DNA of 64,000 nucleotides from Collinsella sp. AF33-16. Its GTDB lineage: Bacteria; Actinomycetota; Coriobacteriia; Coriobacteriales; Coriobacteriaceae. A program made the position numbers and the translations under genes. The notes under the pieces are model-generated. The model saw nothing but the letters and a program-made list of their open reading frames with translations. It did not search any database and was not told where the DNA came from. The DNA is taken from positions 1 through 64,000 of the forward strand of contig NZ_QRQC01000016.1 of NCBI RefSeq assembly GCF_003475325.1. Reading direction: 5' to 3'. Positions 1 to 10,000 of the stretch are shown here, piece after piece (the stretch's first letter is position 1; every line of letters starts with the position of its first letter).

Positions 1-41
1 TCGCAATATTCAGCGGTGCTCATGCGGGCAAATACTCAGAA

Positions 42-100
42 TGTCTCGATCTGTAACATCTAGGGTCGTTTTTGGCCTGTAGATGTTACAGATCGAGACA
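42..100. repeat. Intergenic palindrome, TGTCTCGATCTGTAACA family, copy 1
   Basis: A perfect 20-bp inverted repeat: the arm at 42-61 (TGTCTCGATCTGTAACATCT) is the reverse complement of 81-100, with a 19-nt loop. The same core recurs twice at 52041-52180, so this is a dispersed family and not a gene-specific operator. It lies about 140 bp upstream of the oxidoreductase start. There is no T-tract, so it is not a typical intrinsic terminator. Confidence 0.85.
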
Positions 101-158
101 AACCGACGGGCCGCCCCGCCCCATCCACCTGCCGCTACCTGCTGTCTGCCGATTTCCG

Positions 159-188
159 TTGCACCACTGTGCTCCCATGTCATATCCT
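159..188 (+). promoter_or_regulatory. Possible promoter of the oxidoreductase gene
   Basis: TTGCAC (159-164) and TATCCT (183-188) are separated by 18 bp and would place a start site about 45 bp before the gene. Both boxes match the sigma-70 consensus only partly, so this is a weak prediction. Nothing else is visible between the palindrome and the gene. Confidence 0.3.
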
Positions 189-240
189 CTAGACAACTAC
201 GCGGCAACATCGCCGCCGCGCCTACAAGAGAGGAATGTCC

Positions 241-2271
241 ATGACCGCACCCGCATCCAAGCTGCTCCAGCCCATTACGGTTGGCCCCCTTGAGCTCAAA
301 AACCGCATTATGTTCCCGCCGCTGACCACCGGCTACGAGGAGCGCGACGGTTCCATCGGCGAGCGCAGCCTGGCTTTTTACGAGCGCCTGGCCCGTGGCG
401 GCGTGAGCTACATCGTCATCGGCGACGTTGCTCCCGTTATGACCGCAAGCCCCACGCCCAAGTTGGCGACCGACGCCCAGATCCCCACGTTTAAGGCGCT
501 GGCTGACGCCGTCCATAAGCACGGCGCCAAGGTCGCGCTGCAGCTGTTCCACCCCGAGTACGACGTGCCCGGCGTCGGCCGCATGGTCATGGGCTCCATG
601 GCCGCCGCCAAGGCCGCGCAGGAGGCCAAGGCCGCCGGCGACGAGGAGACCTTCGCCGCCAAGATGGCCGAGTCCAACGAGATTCGCAAGCAGGCCTACG
701 CCAAGCTGCACCACGACATGCAGCACTTTGTGAACGAGGCCACTGTGGAGCAACTCACCCAGATCAAGGAGGCTATCGCCGCCTCGGCCGCCCGCGCGCA
801 GCAGGCTGGCATCGACGCCATCGAGGTCCACGGCGACCGCCTGGTGGGTTCGCTGTGCTCCGCGATCCTCAACAAGCGTACCGACGAGTACGGTGGCTCG
901 TTCGAGAACCGCGTTCGCTATGCGCTGGAGGTCGTCGCTGCCATTAAGGAAGCCGCACCGCAGCTGATGGTGGAGTACAAGCTCCCTGTGATCATGGAGA
1001 ACCCCGACGGCACGCCGCGCGGCAAGGGCGGCCTGCAGCCCGACGAGGCCTGCGAGTTCGCCAAGCTGCTCGAGGGCGCGGGCATCGATATGATCCAGGT
1101 CGCGCAGGCCAACCACACCGGCAACATGGGAGACACCATTCCGCCCATGGGTGCCATGCCCTACAACTGGACGCTGCCCGTGGCCGAGCGCGTCAAGGCC
1201 TTGGTCTCCGTGCCGGTGGCAACCGTCGGCCGCGTGGTTTCGGTCGAGGCCGGCGAGAAGATTCTGGAAGACGGCGCCGCCGACATCATCGCCTATGGCC
1301 GCTCGCTCATGTGCGACCCCGACATTGCGCTGAAGGCCGCCACGGGTGAGCCCATTCGCGAGTGCCTCAACTGCAACAAGGGCTGCGTCGACGCGATTCA
1401 AAACCGCCAGTACATCTCGTGCGTGCTCAATGCCGAGAACGGCGACGAGGCTACTATCGCCATTAAGCCGGGCGAGGGCGACAAGAAGATCGCCGTGGTG
1501 GGCGGCGGCATCGCCGGCCTGGAGGCCGCGCGCGTGGCGGCCAAGCGCGGCTACGACGTGACCGTCTACGAGGCGAGCGATCACCTGGGCGGCCAGATTG
1601 TGCTGGCGGCTGCGCCCCCGCGCAAGGACGAGATCATGCGTTCGGTCGAGTATTACGAGAAGATTCTGCCCGGCCTGGGCGTGAAGGTTGAGCTCAACCA
1701 CGCCGCTAGCCCCGCAGACCTCAACGCCGCCGACGCCGCGATTGTGGCTGTGGGTGCGCACGACGTGGTCATCCCCGTTCCGGGCGCTGACTCGGAGAAG
1801 GTCGTCTCGAGCTGGGACGTGCTGGCCGGCAAGGCGGAGCTTACGGGCCGCGTCGCCGTTATCGGCGGCGGCCTGGTGGGCACCGAGACTGCCGAGTACC
1901 TGCTGCAGCACGGCTGCGAGGTGGCGATCGTGGAGATGCTCGACAAGATTGCCGCGGGCGAGTCCGAGACCATTCTGCCGCTGATCATGAGCGACTTCGC
2001 AGAGCACAACGTGGAGCAGCACGTGAAGACCCGCCTGACCGCCATTACCGACGAGGGCGTGGAGGCCATTCGCACCACCGAGGACGGCGCCGAGGAGCCG
2101 GTGAAGATCGCCTGCGATTACGTGGTGATGGCCGTGGGCTCCAAGGCCAACGCGTTTGACCTGGACGGCGTGACGGTGCCCGTGACCTGCGTGGGCGACT
2201 GCTCGGGCGAGCGTACCGCCGATATTGCGAGCGCCATTCGCACGGCGTATCACGCGGCCAACGAGCTCTAA
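241..2271 (+). CDS. NADH:flavin oxidoreductase / FAD-dependent reductase (old yellow enzyme + 4Fe-4S + FAD/NAD domains)
   Basis: A 676-residue protein of the 2,4-dienoyl-CoA reductase / enoate reductase / BaiCD-BaiH architecture. An OYE-type TIM barrel (about 1-370) ends in RTDEYGGSFENR. It is followed by a Cys cluster CLNCNKGC plus a later Cys (4Fe-4S), an FAD-binding GGGIAGLEAA, and a second nucleotide fold GGGLVGTETAEYL. Known relatives pass electrons from NAD(P)H via FAD and the cluster to FMN to reduce an alpha,beta-unsaturated substrate. The start at 241 is preferred because GAGAGGA at 228-234 is 6 nt away; the ATG at 235 would abut it. The usual OYE signature HGAHGYL is replaced by HGDRLVGS, so the substrate pocket may differ. 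The gene appears monocistronic and is followed by a terminator. The substrate cannot be read from the sequence. Confidence 0.9.
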   Translation: MTAPASKLLQPITVGPLELKNRIMFPPLTTGYEERDGSIGERSLAFYERLARGGVSYIVIGDVAPVMTASPTPKLATDAQIPTFKALADAVHKHGAKVALQLFHPEYDVPGVGRMVMGSMAAAKAAQEAKAAGDEETFAAKMAESNEIRKQAYAKLHHDMQHFVNEATVEQLTQIKEAIAASAARAQQAGIDAIEVHGDRLVGSLCSAILNKRTDEYGGSFENRVRYALEVVAAIKEAAPQLMVEYKLPVIMENPDGTPRGKGGLQPDEACEFAKLLEGAGIDMIQVAQANHTGNMGDTIPPMGAMPYNWTLPVAERVKALVSVPVATVGRVVSVEAGEKILEDGAADIIAYGRSLMCDPDIALKAATGEPIRECLNCNKGCVDAIQNRQYISCVLNAENGDEATIAIKPGEGDKKIAVVGGGIAGLEAARVAAKRGYDVTVYEASDHLGGQIVLAAAPPRKDEIMRSVEYYEKILPGLGVKVELNHAASPADLNAADAAIVAVGAHDVVIPVPGADSEKVVSSWDVLAGKAELTGRVAVIGGGLVGTETAEYLLQHGCEVAIVEMLDKIAAGESETILPLIMSDFAEHNVEQHVKTRLTAITDEGVEAIRTTEDGAEEPVKIACDYVVMAVGSKANAFDLDGVTVPVTCVGDCSGERTADIASAIRTAYHAANEL

Positions 2272-2297
2272 GCAAGAAAGCTATCGCGTATTGAGTG

Positions 2298-2333
2298 GGC
2301 GGGGAGTGCCGTATCGGTGCTCCCCGCCTTTTT
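2298..2333 (+). terminator. Rho-independent terminator after the oxidoreductase
   Basis: The stem GGCGGGGAG (2298-2306) pairs with CTCCCCGCC (2320-2328) and is followed by TTTTT, 26 nt after the stop codon. Confidence 0.88.
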
Positions 2334-2364
2334 GCCAATAGAGTGTCCCTGATCAGCGGGTTCA

Positions 2365-2468
2365 GAAAATCCGAATCTTGAGCACCCGAAAATCCGAATC
2401 CTTAGAACATGAAAATCCGAACTATATGAACACGAAAATCCGAATCGCAACTACCCGAAAATCCGAAT
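2365..2468. repeat. Five 12-bp iterons (GAAAATCCGAAT) with exact 23-bp period
   Basis: GAAAATCCGAAT begins at 2365, 2388, 2411 (last base C), 2434 and 2457. Each start is exactly 23 bp from the next, with unrelated 11-bp spacers. A degenerate sixth copy at 2480 (GAATAGAAGAAT, 8 of 12 matches) keeps the phase. The array ends 59 bp before the AAA/DUF4143 gene. Its regularity implies cooperative binding of a protein to one face of the helix; the 12-bp units and 11-bp spacers are too short for a CRISPR array. Confidence 0.93.
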
Positions 2469-2527
2469 TTGCTACAGTGGAATAGAAGAATCAGAAAGCA
2501 GGACCTGGAAATCTGCGGGGGCGGCTC

Positions 2528-3832
2528 ATGGCAGGCGAGAGGCTACATCGGGACGGATACATCCCACGTATCGTGGATGCGCAAATCGAGCGCTACCTTC
2601 GTGTCTTTGGCGCGGTCGAGATTGCGGGCACCAAGTGGTGCGGCAAGACGTGGGCCGCGCTTGAGCACGGGGCGTCCGCCTCGTATGTCGACGAGAATCT
2701 CGACCTCGCGCGTGCCGACCCGGCGATGATGTTGCTGGGAGACCGTCCGCATATTATCGATGAGTGGCAGCGCGTTCCCCAAATTTGGGACTACGTTAGA
2801 CACGAGGTTGACCGCACCCGGGGCACGCGCGGCGCCTATATCCTCACGGGTTCCGCCACGCCTGCGTTTGGCTCAAAGGCGGAGGCGCCCGCGCATAGTG
2901 GAGCCGGCCGCATCGGTCGCGTCCGCATGCACCCCATGACACTTGCCGAGACAGGTGAGTCCAACGGCAAGGTGAGCCTGGCGGGCTTGTTTGAGCATCG
3001 TTTTGAGCCCTGTCGGTGCAATGGCGATACACCGGGGCTTGTCGAAGCCGCCTGCCGCGGCGGCTGGCCCGAGGCGATCGATATGGTTTCGGCTGACGCC
3101 CAGCTCATCGCTCGCGAATATCTCAACACTACGTTTTCGAGCAGCTTCCCGGCGGTTGGTCTCGACCCCGATATTGCTCGTCGAGTCTCCGCATCGATCG
3201 CGCGCAATCTGGGACAGGCGACCACGTATAAAACGATTCTTATGGATATGTTCGGTGCCGAGGGGGAACCCGCAGCGTTTGCCGACGAGACCAAGGTGCG
3301 CAGGTACCTGGATGCCCTCAAAGGCATGTTCATTCTCGAGGAGGTCCCCGGTTGGGTTCCCGCCGCGCGCGACAAACGACGCTTTACCGTCAAGCCCAAG
3401 CGCTATCTGGCAGATCCGAGCCTTGCTTGCGCCTTGCTAGGTATGTCCTTGCAGGCGCTGCTTGCCGACTGGCAGACATTTGGTCTGGTGTTTGAGAATT
3501 TGGTCATACGCGATCTTTCGGTCTACGCACGTTCGCTCGACCTGCTGGATAGCACGCCCGTGCGCTATTATCGCGACGATTCGGGCCTTGAATGCGATGC
3601 CATCGTGCAGCTAGCCGATGGACGGTGGGCCGCCTTTGAGATTAAGGTGAGCGAAGATAAGGCGAGCGCCGGCGTTGAGAGCCTCAAGCGCGTTCGCAAG
3701 AAGGTCTGTGGAAATCTTCGTTCACGCACACGCGAACCGGAGTTTATGGCCGTGATTGTGGGGGTGGGTGAGTACGCCCGCGAGGTCGAGGACGGTATCT
3801 ACGTGATACCCGTGCGCGCGTTGGGGTGTTAA
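2528..3832 (+). CDS. AAA ATPase with C-terminal DUF4143 domain
   Basis: A 434-residue protein. The N-terminal AAA core has a Walker A-like GTKWCGKT (about 33-40), a Walker B PHIIDEW (about 76-82) and a sensor-like YILTGSA. The C-terminal DUF4143 region carries GLECDAIV followed by AAFEIK, spaced like the E-x-D and E-x-K motifs of PD-(D/E)XK-fold proteins. Proteins of this family are widespread in anaerobes and are usually annotated only as ATP-binding; their biological role is not established. The ATG at 2528 has only a G-rich stretch upstream as ribosome binding site. The gene stands alone, downstream of the 23-bp-period iterons, which may be its own binding sites; that link is inference. 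Confidence 0.88.
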   Translation: MAGERLHRDGYIPRIVDAQIERYLRVFGAVEIAGTKWCGKTWAALEHGASASYVDENLDLARADPAMMLLGDRPHIIDEWQRVPQIWDYVRHEVDRTRGTRGAYILTGSATPAFGSKAEAPAHSGAGRIGRVRMHPMTLAETGESNGKVSLAGLFEHRFEPCRCNGDTPGLVEAACRGGWPEAIDMVSADAQLIAREYLNTTFSSSFPAVGLDPDIARRVSASIARNLGQATTYKTILMDMFGAEGEPAAFADETKVRRYLDALKGMFILEEVPGWVPAARDKRRFTVKPKRYLADPSLACALLGMSLQALLADWQTFGLVFENLVIRDLSVYARSLDLLDSTPVRYYRDDSGLECDAIVQLADGRWAAFEIKVSEDKASAGVESLKRVRKKVCGNLRSRTREPEFMAVIVGVGEYAREVEDGIYVIPVRALGC

Positions 3833-3872
3833 GGGGCGGCACGCCGTGTGCCCGCTGCCCGGTGCTGCGGAT

Positions 3873-3902
3873 TGGTGCAAGTGGTCAGGTTTGTTTGCAC
3901 CA
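3873..3902. promoter_or_regulatory. Small inverted repeat between DUF4143 gene and surface operon
   Basis: TGGTGCAA (3873-3880) and TTGCACCA (3895-3902) form an 8-bp inverted repeat with a 14-nt spacer. It could be an operator for the downstream operon or a weak hairpin at the end of the ATPase transcript; there is no T-tract. The rest of the 276-bp gap shows no clear promoter. Confidence 0.3.
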
Positions 3903-4108
3903 TGTCCTTGGCATATGGAAGAAGCTGCTATTCGTAATCTTTAAGACATCATTAAGGCTTGCGCTGTGGAGCAAACCGCAGGTCAATGCTATTCTTTTAC
4001 CTTATCGTATGGTGTTGTATTCTGCCTGAATTCTATGCCTACGAGCAACGGATTGATCGCGACCAAGCGGAAAGGACGGCACGCCCGCTAGCAGGGCAAA
4101 CGCAAACG

Positions 4109-5164
4109 ATGAGTGGCATGGACCGACATAGCGAGCTCCAGCAGCACAAGACGGCGGCCGAGTACCGCCAAGCTGCCGACGAGCATGTGCGGACCCTCAA
4201 GGATTTCTGGAAGGATTTCCTGGTGAGCGGTCTGTTTGTGCTGGCCGCCATCGTTGCCATCTTTGCATGCCTTGCCTGGTTTGCCGCGAACAATCGAGTG
4301 AGCGCCACGGGGAGTACGATCGGGGCGAAGGGCCCACGGTTTGTGCTCTCGGGAACGCAGGGCGGCACGGCAGGTAAGTACGACGCCCAGGACAACTACG
4401 CGTCGGACAGTACAAGCCTTGCCGTGAACAATCTTTTCAACCTCAATAACATGAGTGCCGATGGCAGTCTTTCTCCGGGGTCGGCGGGCCAGCTTCAGCT
4501 CAACGTCAAGCCGCTCTGCAACGACCTGCACGATATTACGGTGGAGATGACCTGGGAGATTTCTGTCCAGACGAGCGTTGCGGGCACGGACTCCGTTGTG
4601 GACGCATCGACAAACGAAGAGATCATCAACTCGCTTAAAGATTTGGTGCGCGGTCATATCCTGGTTTTCCAGGGCAAAGACACCTCTGGCTTTTACTCCA
4701 ATCCGCTGGTTCCCACGACAACCACGGTGACCCAGGACGGAGCGAGCGTCACCGTCATTACGCAGAGCTTTACCATCCCGGCGCGGAGCTTTTGCGCTGA
4801 GGGCTCAAATAGCACGACCAAAACCGCAACCAAAACCCTCTACTGGATTTGGCCGGAGCAGTTCAAGAGCTATGTTCGCACGGGCAACGCCGGCTACGGT
4901 GGCAACCTTTTCGCTAACACAGGCGACGAGGGGGGATACACAACCCTCGTCGGCGACATCAACAATAACCACGCGCGCTATTTCCGCGCCGATAGCACGA
5001 GCGTGCCAGGTCAGGCGCCTAGCGCGGTTCCGCCTGTCGGAGCCGGCATGTCCTCTGCGGATGTGGAAACCTGCGCCAGCTACTACAACAACGCCGACGA
5101 GATTATCGGCAAGAACGTCAAGTACATTCGCGTGCGCTTCACCGCCAAGGAGGCGGATAAATAA
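4109..5164 (+). CDS. Single-pass exported protein, first gene of giant-adhesin operon
   Basis: About 351 residues. A charged cytoplasmic N-terminus (about 35 residues, rich in H, E, Q, K) precedes one membrane segment (SGLFVLAAIVAIFACLAWF) and an extracellular remainder rich in T, S, N and G. The junction WFAANNRVSATG recalls the aromatic-Phe junction after the signal anchor of SipW-dependent TasA/CalY-like proteins and of the next gene (WFVDANRGSTVG). No SipW-type peptidase gene is in the window. The reading frame is open upstream to 3959; ATG 4109 or ATG 4118 is chosen because the hydrophobic segment then lies at a normal distance. It is followed after one base by the next gene, so the two are co-transcribed. 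Role inferred: surface fibre or assembly component. No family recognised with certainty. Confidence 0.72.
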   Translation: MSGMDRHSELQQHKTAAEYRQAADEHVRTLKDFWKDFLVSGLFVLAAIVAIFACLAWFAANNRVSATGSTIGAKGPRFVLSGTQGGTAGKYDAQDNYASDSTSLAVNNLFNLNNMSADGSLSPGSAGQLQLNVKPLCNDLHDITVEMTWEISVQTSVAGTDSVVDASTNEEIINSLKDLVRGHILVFQGKDTSGFYSNPLVPTTTTVTQDGASVTVITQSFTIPARSFCAEGSNSTTKTATKTLYWIWPEQFKSYVRTGNAGYGGNLFANTGDEGGYTTLVGDINNNHARYFRADSTSVPGQAPSAVPPVGAGMSSADVETCASYYNNADEIIGKNVKYIRVRFTAKEADK

Positions 5165-6004
5165 ATGGACGAGCAGCTTAATGCCCGCGAGCAGGGCGAT
5201 ATCAAACACAACGAAGGAGCGGCAAACCCCGGCGGCAACGGGTTCGGCTCGCACGGCGAAGCGCGTCCGGCTGGCCGCATCGAGCGCATCAAGGCTTGGG
5301 TGAGCGACCACCGTCGCGAATCCCTGGCCATCGTGGGTCTGGTGGCCGTGCTTCTCGTGTTGCTGGGATTGACGCTCGGATGGTTCGTCGATGCCAATCG
5401 CGGCTCCACCGTTGGCAAGATCAAGGAGCCGGCGGAGCTCAAAGTGCTGGGCCCCAACGCTACGGCAACAGAGCAGGTCGATCTGAGCTACAACCCCGAA
5501 TACGGCGATACCAAGACCGGCAACACGGTGACGCTCAAGCGTGCGTTTTGCGTGCAGACGGGCGGTGACGGTTTTGAGCTGCAACTCGCGAATACGACCA
5601 ACATTACGGGTCTCACTATTGAGCTGTACAGAGCCGAGAACACGTCTGCGCTCCAGACGCCCGACGTGAGCGGTACCGCAGACGGCAAATCTTATAGCTG
5701 GAAAGCAACCGGAGAGAACCTGCTGACGAGCTTCGAATATATCAACAAGGAGAACGACGGTCTGGCAGCCGTGCCGGGCGAGGGCGCAAGCGACCCTACA
5801 TTCAAGGACTATCAAAACGTCCAGCGCAACGCGCGCCCGCTCTACCGATACAAGAAATTCGGCAAAGGCGACCTCAACGCTAAGACACTCGACAACTCGA
5901 CTGGCAATGACACGCTTAACTTTATCATCAAGCTTTCGTGGGACGAGAGCGCCAAAGAGACCGACGTGATTTACCTGATCGCGCGCAACACGAGCGGCAA
6001 GTAG
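5165..6004 (+). CDS. Single-pass exported protein, second gene of giant-adhesin operon
   Basis: A 279-residue protein with a hydrophilic N-terminus of about 55 residues, one membrane segment (about 55-77, IVGLVAVLLVLLGLTLGWF), then an external beta-rich domain with many T, N and G residues. The post-membrane motif WFVDANRGSTVG matches in position and character the WFAANNRVSATG of the preceding protein, which suggests they are paralogues. The ATG follows the upstream stop codon directly; GGAGG at 5150-5154, inside the end of the first gene, serves as ribosome binding site, so translation is probably coupled. There is no sortase motif. The function is unknown; a TasA-like matrix or pilus-like subunit is the best guess from layout alone. 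Confidence 0.75.
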   Translation: MDEQLNAREQGDIKHNEGAANPGGNGFGSHGEARPAGRIERIKAWVSDHRRESLAIVGLVAVLLVLLGLTLGWFVDANRGSTVGKIKEPAELKVLGPNATATEQVDLSYNPEYGDTKTGNTVTLKRAFCVQTGGDGFELQLANTTNITGLTIELYRAENTSALQTPDVSGTADGKSYSWKATGENLLTSFEYINKENDGLAAVPGEGASDPTFKDYQNVQRNARPLYRYKKFGKGDLNAKTLDNSTGNDTLNFIIKLSWDESAKETDVIYLIARNTSGK

Positions 6005-6018
6005 GAGAGGGGGCGCAC

Positions 6019-6963
6019 ATGGAGAAGCAAGAGAAACAGCAGGATGCCGAGCGCGAGCAGCTGGCAAAAAGCAAGAGCCTAGTCAAGAACAAGCTGGTTG
6101 TGGCGGCAATCGCACTTATTTGCGCCGTGGCGCTCGTGACGGGTGGCTACTTTACCTATTCCGCCTACACCGCCAACGGATTTCTAAAGTCCGTCGCCGC
6201 AACGGGCACTGCGCAGAGCCTATTTGCAAGCGATTTGCTCACGGGCTATATGAGTGCGCCTAGCCCCGACGAGCTCGCCCGTGCCCAGCGCTCCGTTACG
6301 GTGTATCCCAACAACGGGCAGTGCAACTTTACCTTTAGCATCTACAACTACTTGCTGGGCAACAGCAACTTCTGCAACGACAAAAATGTGACATACACCT
6401 TGACGGTCGAGGGGCACGGGCTCGATGGCGCCACGTGGAGCTATGCGCCCCAGCCCGGTAGCAGCGTCACGCTTCCGGAGAATCAACCTACCAAGAACGA
6501 CTACACCGTGACCTTCCCCGAGGCTAAGTTGGGACAAGCATACTTTGTGATTAAGGCCACGGTCGTATCGGAGAAGAGCCCCGGCACCGAGCTAGCCTGT
6601 CTGGCGGCGAAAGTCGTGCCGTCAAAGAGGGCCGAGGTCAAGACCGCTGCGGTTGAGGGCGCGCTGGTCGATGAGGCTGGCAAGTTTGCTGATTACGCTG
6701 CATACAACTACCGCGTGACGGTTACGGGCGCACTGGCAAACGTCACGCTCACGTGGGGGGAGAACGTGGAGATCGACCCGTTCTTTGAGACCAACCATAG
6801 CGCGACGGTGGATGCTGCAGCTCGCAAGGCTACGTTCACCATGGAGCCGGGTTCGATGGTCGTCAACTTTTACCGAGCGGACGGCAAAACGCCCGGTGGC
6901 TGGGGCGACCTGGACATTAGCGTGAGCGGAACTACTCTGACGGGCGCGACGGAGACTCGATAA
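6019..6963 (+). CDS. Single-pass exported protein, third gene of giant-adhesin operon
   Basis: A 314-residue protein. A K/E/Q-rich N-terminus (about 1-28) precedes a membrane segment (LVVAAIALICAVALVTGGYF) and then YSAYTANGFLKSV, again an aromatic-rich junction like those of the two preceding proteins. The external part has beta-sandwich-like T/V alternation and a few cysteines (for example QCNFTF and NFCND) that could form disulphides. ATG 6019 has a strong GGAGAGGGGG upstream; in-frame codons before it overlap the previous gene and are unlikely to be used. The gene sits 14 bp after the second gene and 39 bp before the giant gene. No specific function can be assigned. Confidence 0.75.
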   Translation: MEKQEKQQDAEREQLAKSKSLVKNKLVVAAIALICAVALVTGGYFTYSAYTANGFLKSVAATGTAQSLFASDLLTGYMSAPSPDELARAQRSVTVYPNNGQCNFTFSIYNYLLGNSNFCNDKNVTYTLTVEGHGLDGATWSYAPQPGSSVTLPENQPTKNDYTVTFPEAKLGQAYFVIKATVVSEKSPGTELACLAAKVVPSKRAEVKTAAVEGALVDEAGKFADYAAYNYRVTVTGALANVTLTWGENVEIDPFFETNHSATVDAAARKATFTMEPGSMVVNFYRADGKTPGGWGDLDISVSGTTLTGATETR

Positions 6964-7002
6964 CTCTGGAAGCGGAGTTTTAGGATAAGAGGTACGGAAT
7001 CG

Positions 7003-10000
7003 ATGAGAACGGCAAAGCGCATATTCGCAGAGTTCATGACGGTGGTCATGGTGCTCCAAGCATGCTCGCCCACGGTGGCTGCTGTGGCGGCAGGCTGGCA
7101 GAACATCTCGAACGAGATTGCTGCCGCATCTGCGAAGGCGTTGGATACTGCCGAGAGCGGCGAGACCAACGGCGATGTCACGATCGGGTCTGGGTCGAGT
7201 GATGCCGGCGCCGACAGCGACAGTGCTGGGGATGACGCGGTGAAGGATGACGCTGCAGCAGGCGATACCACCGATAGCGCCACTGGTTCCGATTCCACGG
7301 GCGACCAGACGGAAGGCGACGATGCCGCTGACGATGCCGCCGCTGACGACGCCGAGCAAGATGCCGATGATGCGACTTCGGAGGACGCTGATGCCCAGGC
7401 GGGTGCGACGATCACGGATTTGAATAAGCTCGTCGAGCTGCTCGAGAAGAACGGCGCGGAAAGCATCGTGCGCAAAGACGACGAGAGCGGAATCCGAAGC
7501 CTCGATGTCAAGTCGTCGGAGGCGTTCGCCGTCCTGTCTAACGCCGACGCTTCGCTTTACTATGATGCGCAGATCAAGGTTATCATCACGGGCGATGCGA
7601 AGCTCACCGAGTCGGCTAATAACGGCATGTCTTTCCAGGGTCTTGGCAGTGATGAATGTCCGTTTGAAGGCAGGATCTATAGGGACGTTGATAGTCCCGT
7701 CGAGCTTACGACTGATCGGACGGTTTTTAATAACCTCAAGCTGTCTGACCAAAACAAAACGGTCAGGATAAAGTGGGTAGGCGCGACTAGCTATAGCGCA
7801 CCGATGGTCGCTTCGAAGGTCAGCGGTGCGGAAAACGGCGAAGAGAGCAAGACACTCATCGCGTCGGTTGACATCGTGGAACCCGTGAACGTTGATGTGA
7901 AGGATGCGACTTCCGCCTTGACGGCACCCCTCCTGGGTGCGACGACGGGCGACCTTGCTGCGAACGTTACCTATAGCCTCACCGATTCTCGAAAGAATCT
8001 CAACGCGAATGCGACGGGCAACATTGGCTTGATTGCCAACACGGTCGAGAGCGGGAGCTTGACGGTTGAGTCCGTCACGTTCCCCAACGATCTGACCTCA
8101 GGCGGAGCCGTCAAAACGAGCTCTGGCAACGCTGGCCTGCTCGTAGGCGAAGTCAAGGACGGTGCGACCCTGAGCATTGGCACTCTGGCAAACGTTCCCA
8201 CCGCCACCGTCCAGTCTACGAACGGCTCCGCCGGTGGCGTTGTAGGACTCGTTGGCTCGAGCACGGGTGCCATGGTCAACGTCGCGAAAGCTCTCGACCT
8301 ACACGCGCTCACCGTCAAGGGCACAACTGCCAGCGGCGGTTTTATTGGTAAAGCGACCGTGCTCACACTGGGCGCGGATAATAAGCAGATTGGGTGTCCT
8401 CTAAATATTGGCGACGAGAACAGCGCTTGCTCTGGTGGCGTTATCGGCGACGTGAGCTTTGCGCAAGGATTTGCCGTTACGTCCAATATGTTCGACCTGG
8501 GCGACCTTGTGACTCTTGGTGCGTCGCAGCGCGCCGGCGCTCTTTTTGGCATGGCCGATATCTCTAATGGAGACATCGTGGTGCAAGGCGGGACGTATAA
8601 GAGCAAACTCGCCTTACCAGAAGATGTTAGTGTCAACGGCAGCTACGGCGGCCTTGTCGGCAAGGTGTTCGCGACGAAAACGGACGACGACGGCGCTTTG
8701 CGCGCCTTTGTTGTTGAAAAGGATGCAGATAATAAGAATACGTGCTCAATTGAGTTTGACCTTGCGAGCAAGTTGTCCGACGCAGGCGGCGTTGTTGGCT
8801 ATGTTGGCGATAGCGCAAATCCTAACTCGCAGCCCGTTGCCGTTGTCTTCAACGGCGTGACGGTTGCGTGCAAGGGAGATGCTTCGGCGCGAACGGGTAC
8901 CGGAAAGTTCGGTGGCGCCGTGGGCGTTGTCGATACGCGCAATGTCCTTGACGTGCGAGATTTCAAACTTACAAGCGACAATCCTATCGGTAAGGCGCAA
9001 AGCAACCGTGCCGCGGGAATTGCGGGATCCGCGTGGAATGCTGTAATCAAATTCAGCGGCATCACGGATCTGTCGGGCGCAAGTTTTGCCGAGAACGCCA
9101 CGACGGGTCAGCTCGTATACGAGAACCACAACGCGCTGATCTTCGCTGCCGGCAATGGCTCTAATGGTGATCTGGGAGACAAGGGCGCTGCGGTCTGGAC
9201 CTTCAAGCGTAGCAACTCAGCCTCAAAGACGGACGACATCGCGACCTACGGTGAAGTTGTTCGTCTGGGCGGCGACTTCATTAAGCTTGATGTGGACACT
9301 CATAAGTTGACCTTGCCGGATTCGCTGACGGCAGCTAACGGTGCCTACGCCCTAACCACAGCTGAGGATTTCGCCAAGCTTGCGATTACCTGGCAAACCA
9401 ACGGCTACTACTCGATGGTTGACGGCGTTACCGAAAACAACCTTAACGGCTTGCAGTCCTCGACCATTACGGTGAACGGCACTATTGATCTCAAGGGCAC
9501 GGGCCTGACGGGTTTCACGCAGGATCGTGCAGACGGCTCGCAAGTTTTCTCGGGAACGTTGAACGGTGGCGGCACAATCAATCTTGCCGTCGGCGAGGCG
9601 TACGGCAAGCGTGGTGAAGACGTGCTCGACGGCAATAACACGAGCAACGGCAACGGCAAAATCTACCGCCACGGCCGCTTGGGCTTGTTCGCGGCCGTCA
9701 ACGGTGCAACCATCTCCAACGTCACAATCGCTGGCTCCATGAAGTTCGATAACGGTTCGGCTATCGATGCCGGGTCGCTTGCGTGTGCCATCGTCGGCAA
9801 CCTGTCATTGTCTGGCGTAACGTGCAAAACGAATATCGCGTGCGATGATACGTTTGCCAATGACGTGAACATTGGCGGTATTGCGGGCAGCGTGCTGGCG
9901 GCTTCTACGGTTGCGTTTAAGGATAACAGCAAGGCTCAAGCGACCATCGCTGCAACTAAAACGCTTAACGGCAATAGTCGCATTGGCGGCGCCATTGGTT

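Noticed and set aside
10..2253. 747-residue minus-strand frame opposite the oxidoreductase
   Set aside because: It is the antisense shadow of a well-supported gene; composition is His/Gly/Leu-rich and matches no family.
2365..2468. CRISPR array
   Set aside because: The repeats are 12 bp and the spacers 11 bp, far below CRISPR sizes, and no cas gene is near.
4109..6963. Type IV pilin or pseudopilin genes
   Set aside because: The membrane segments are preceded by long charged stretches and lack the G-F/x-x-x-E prepilin site.
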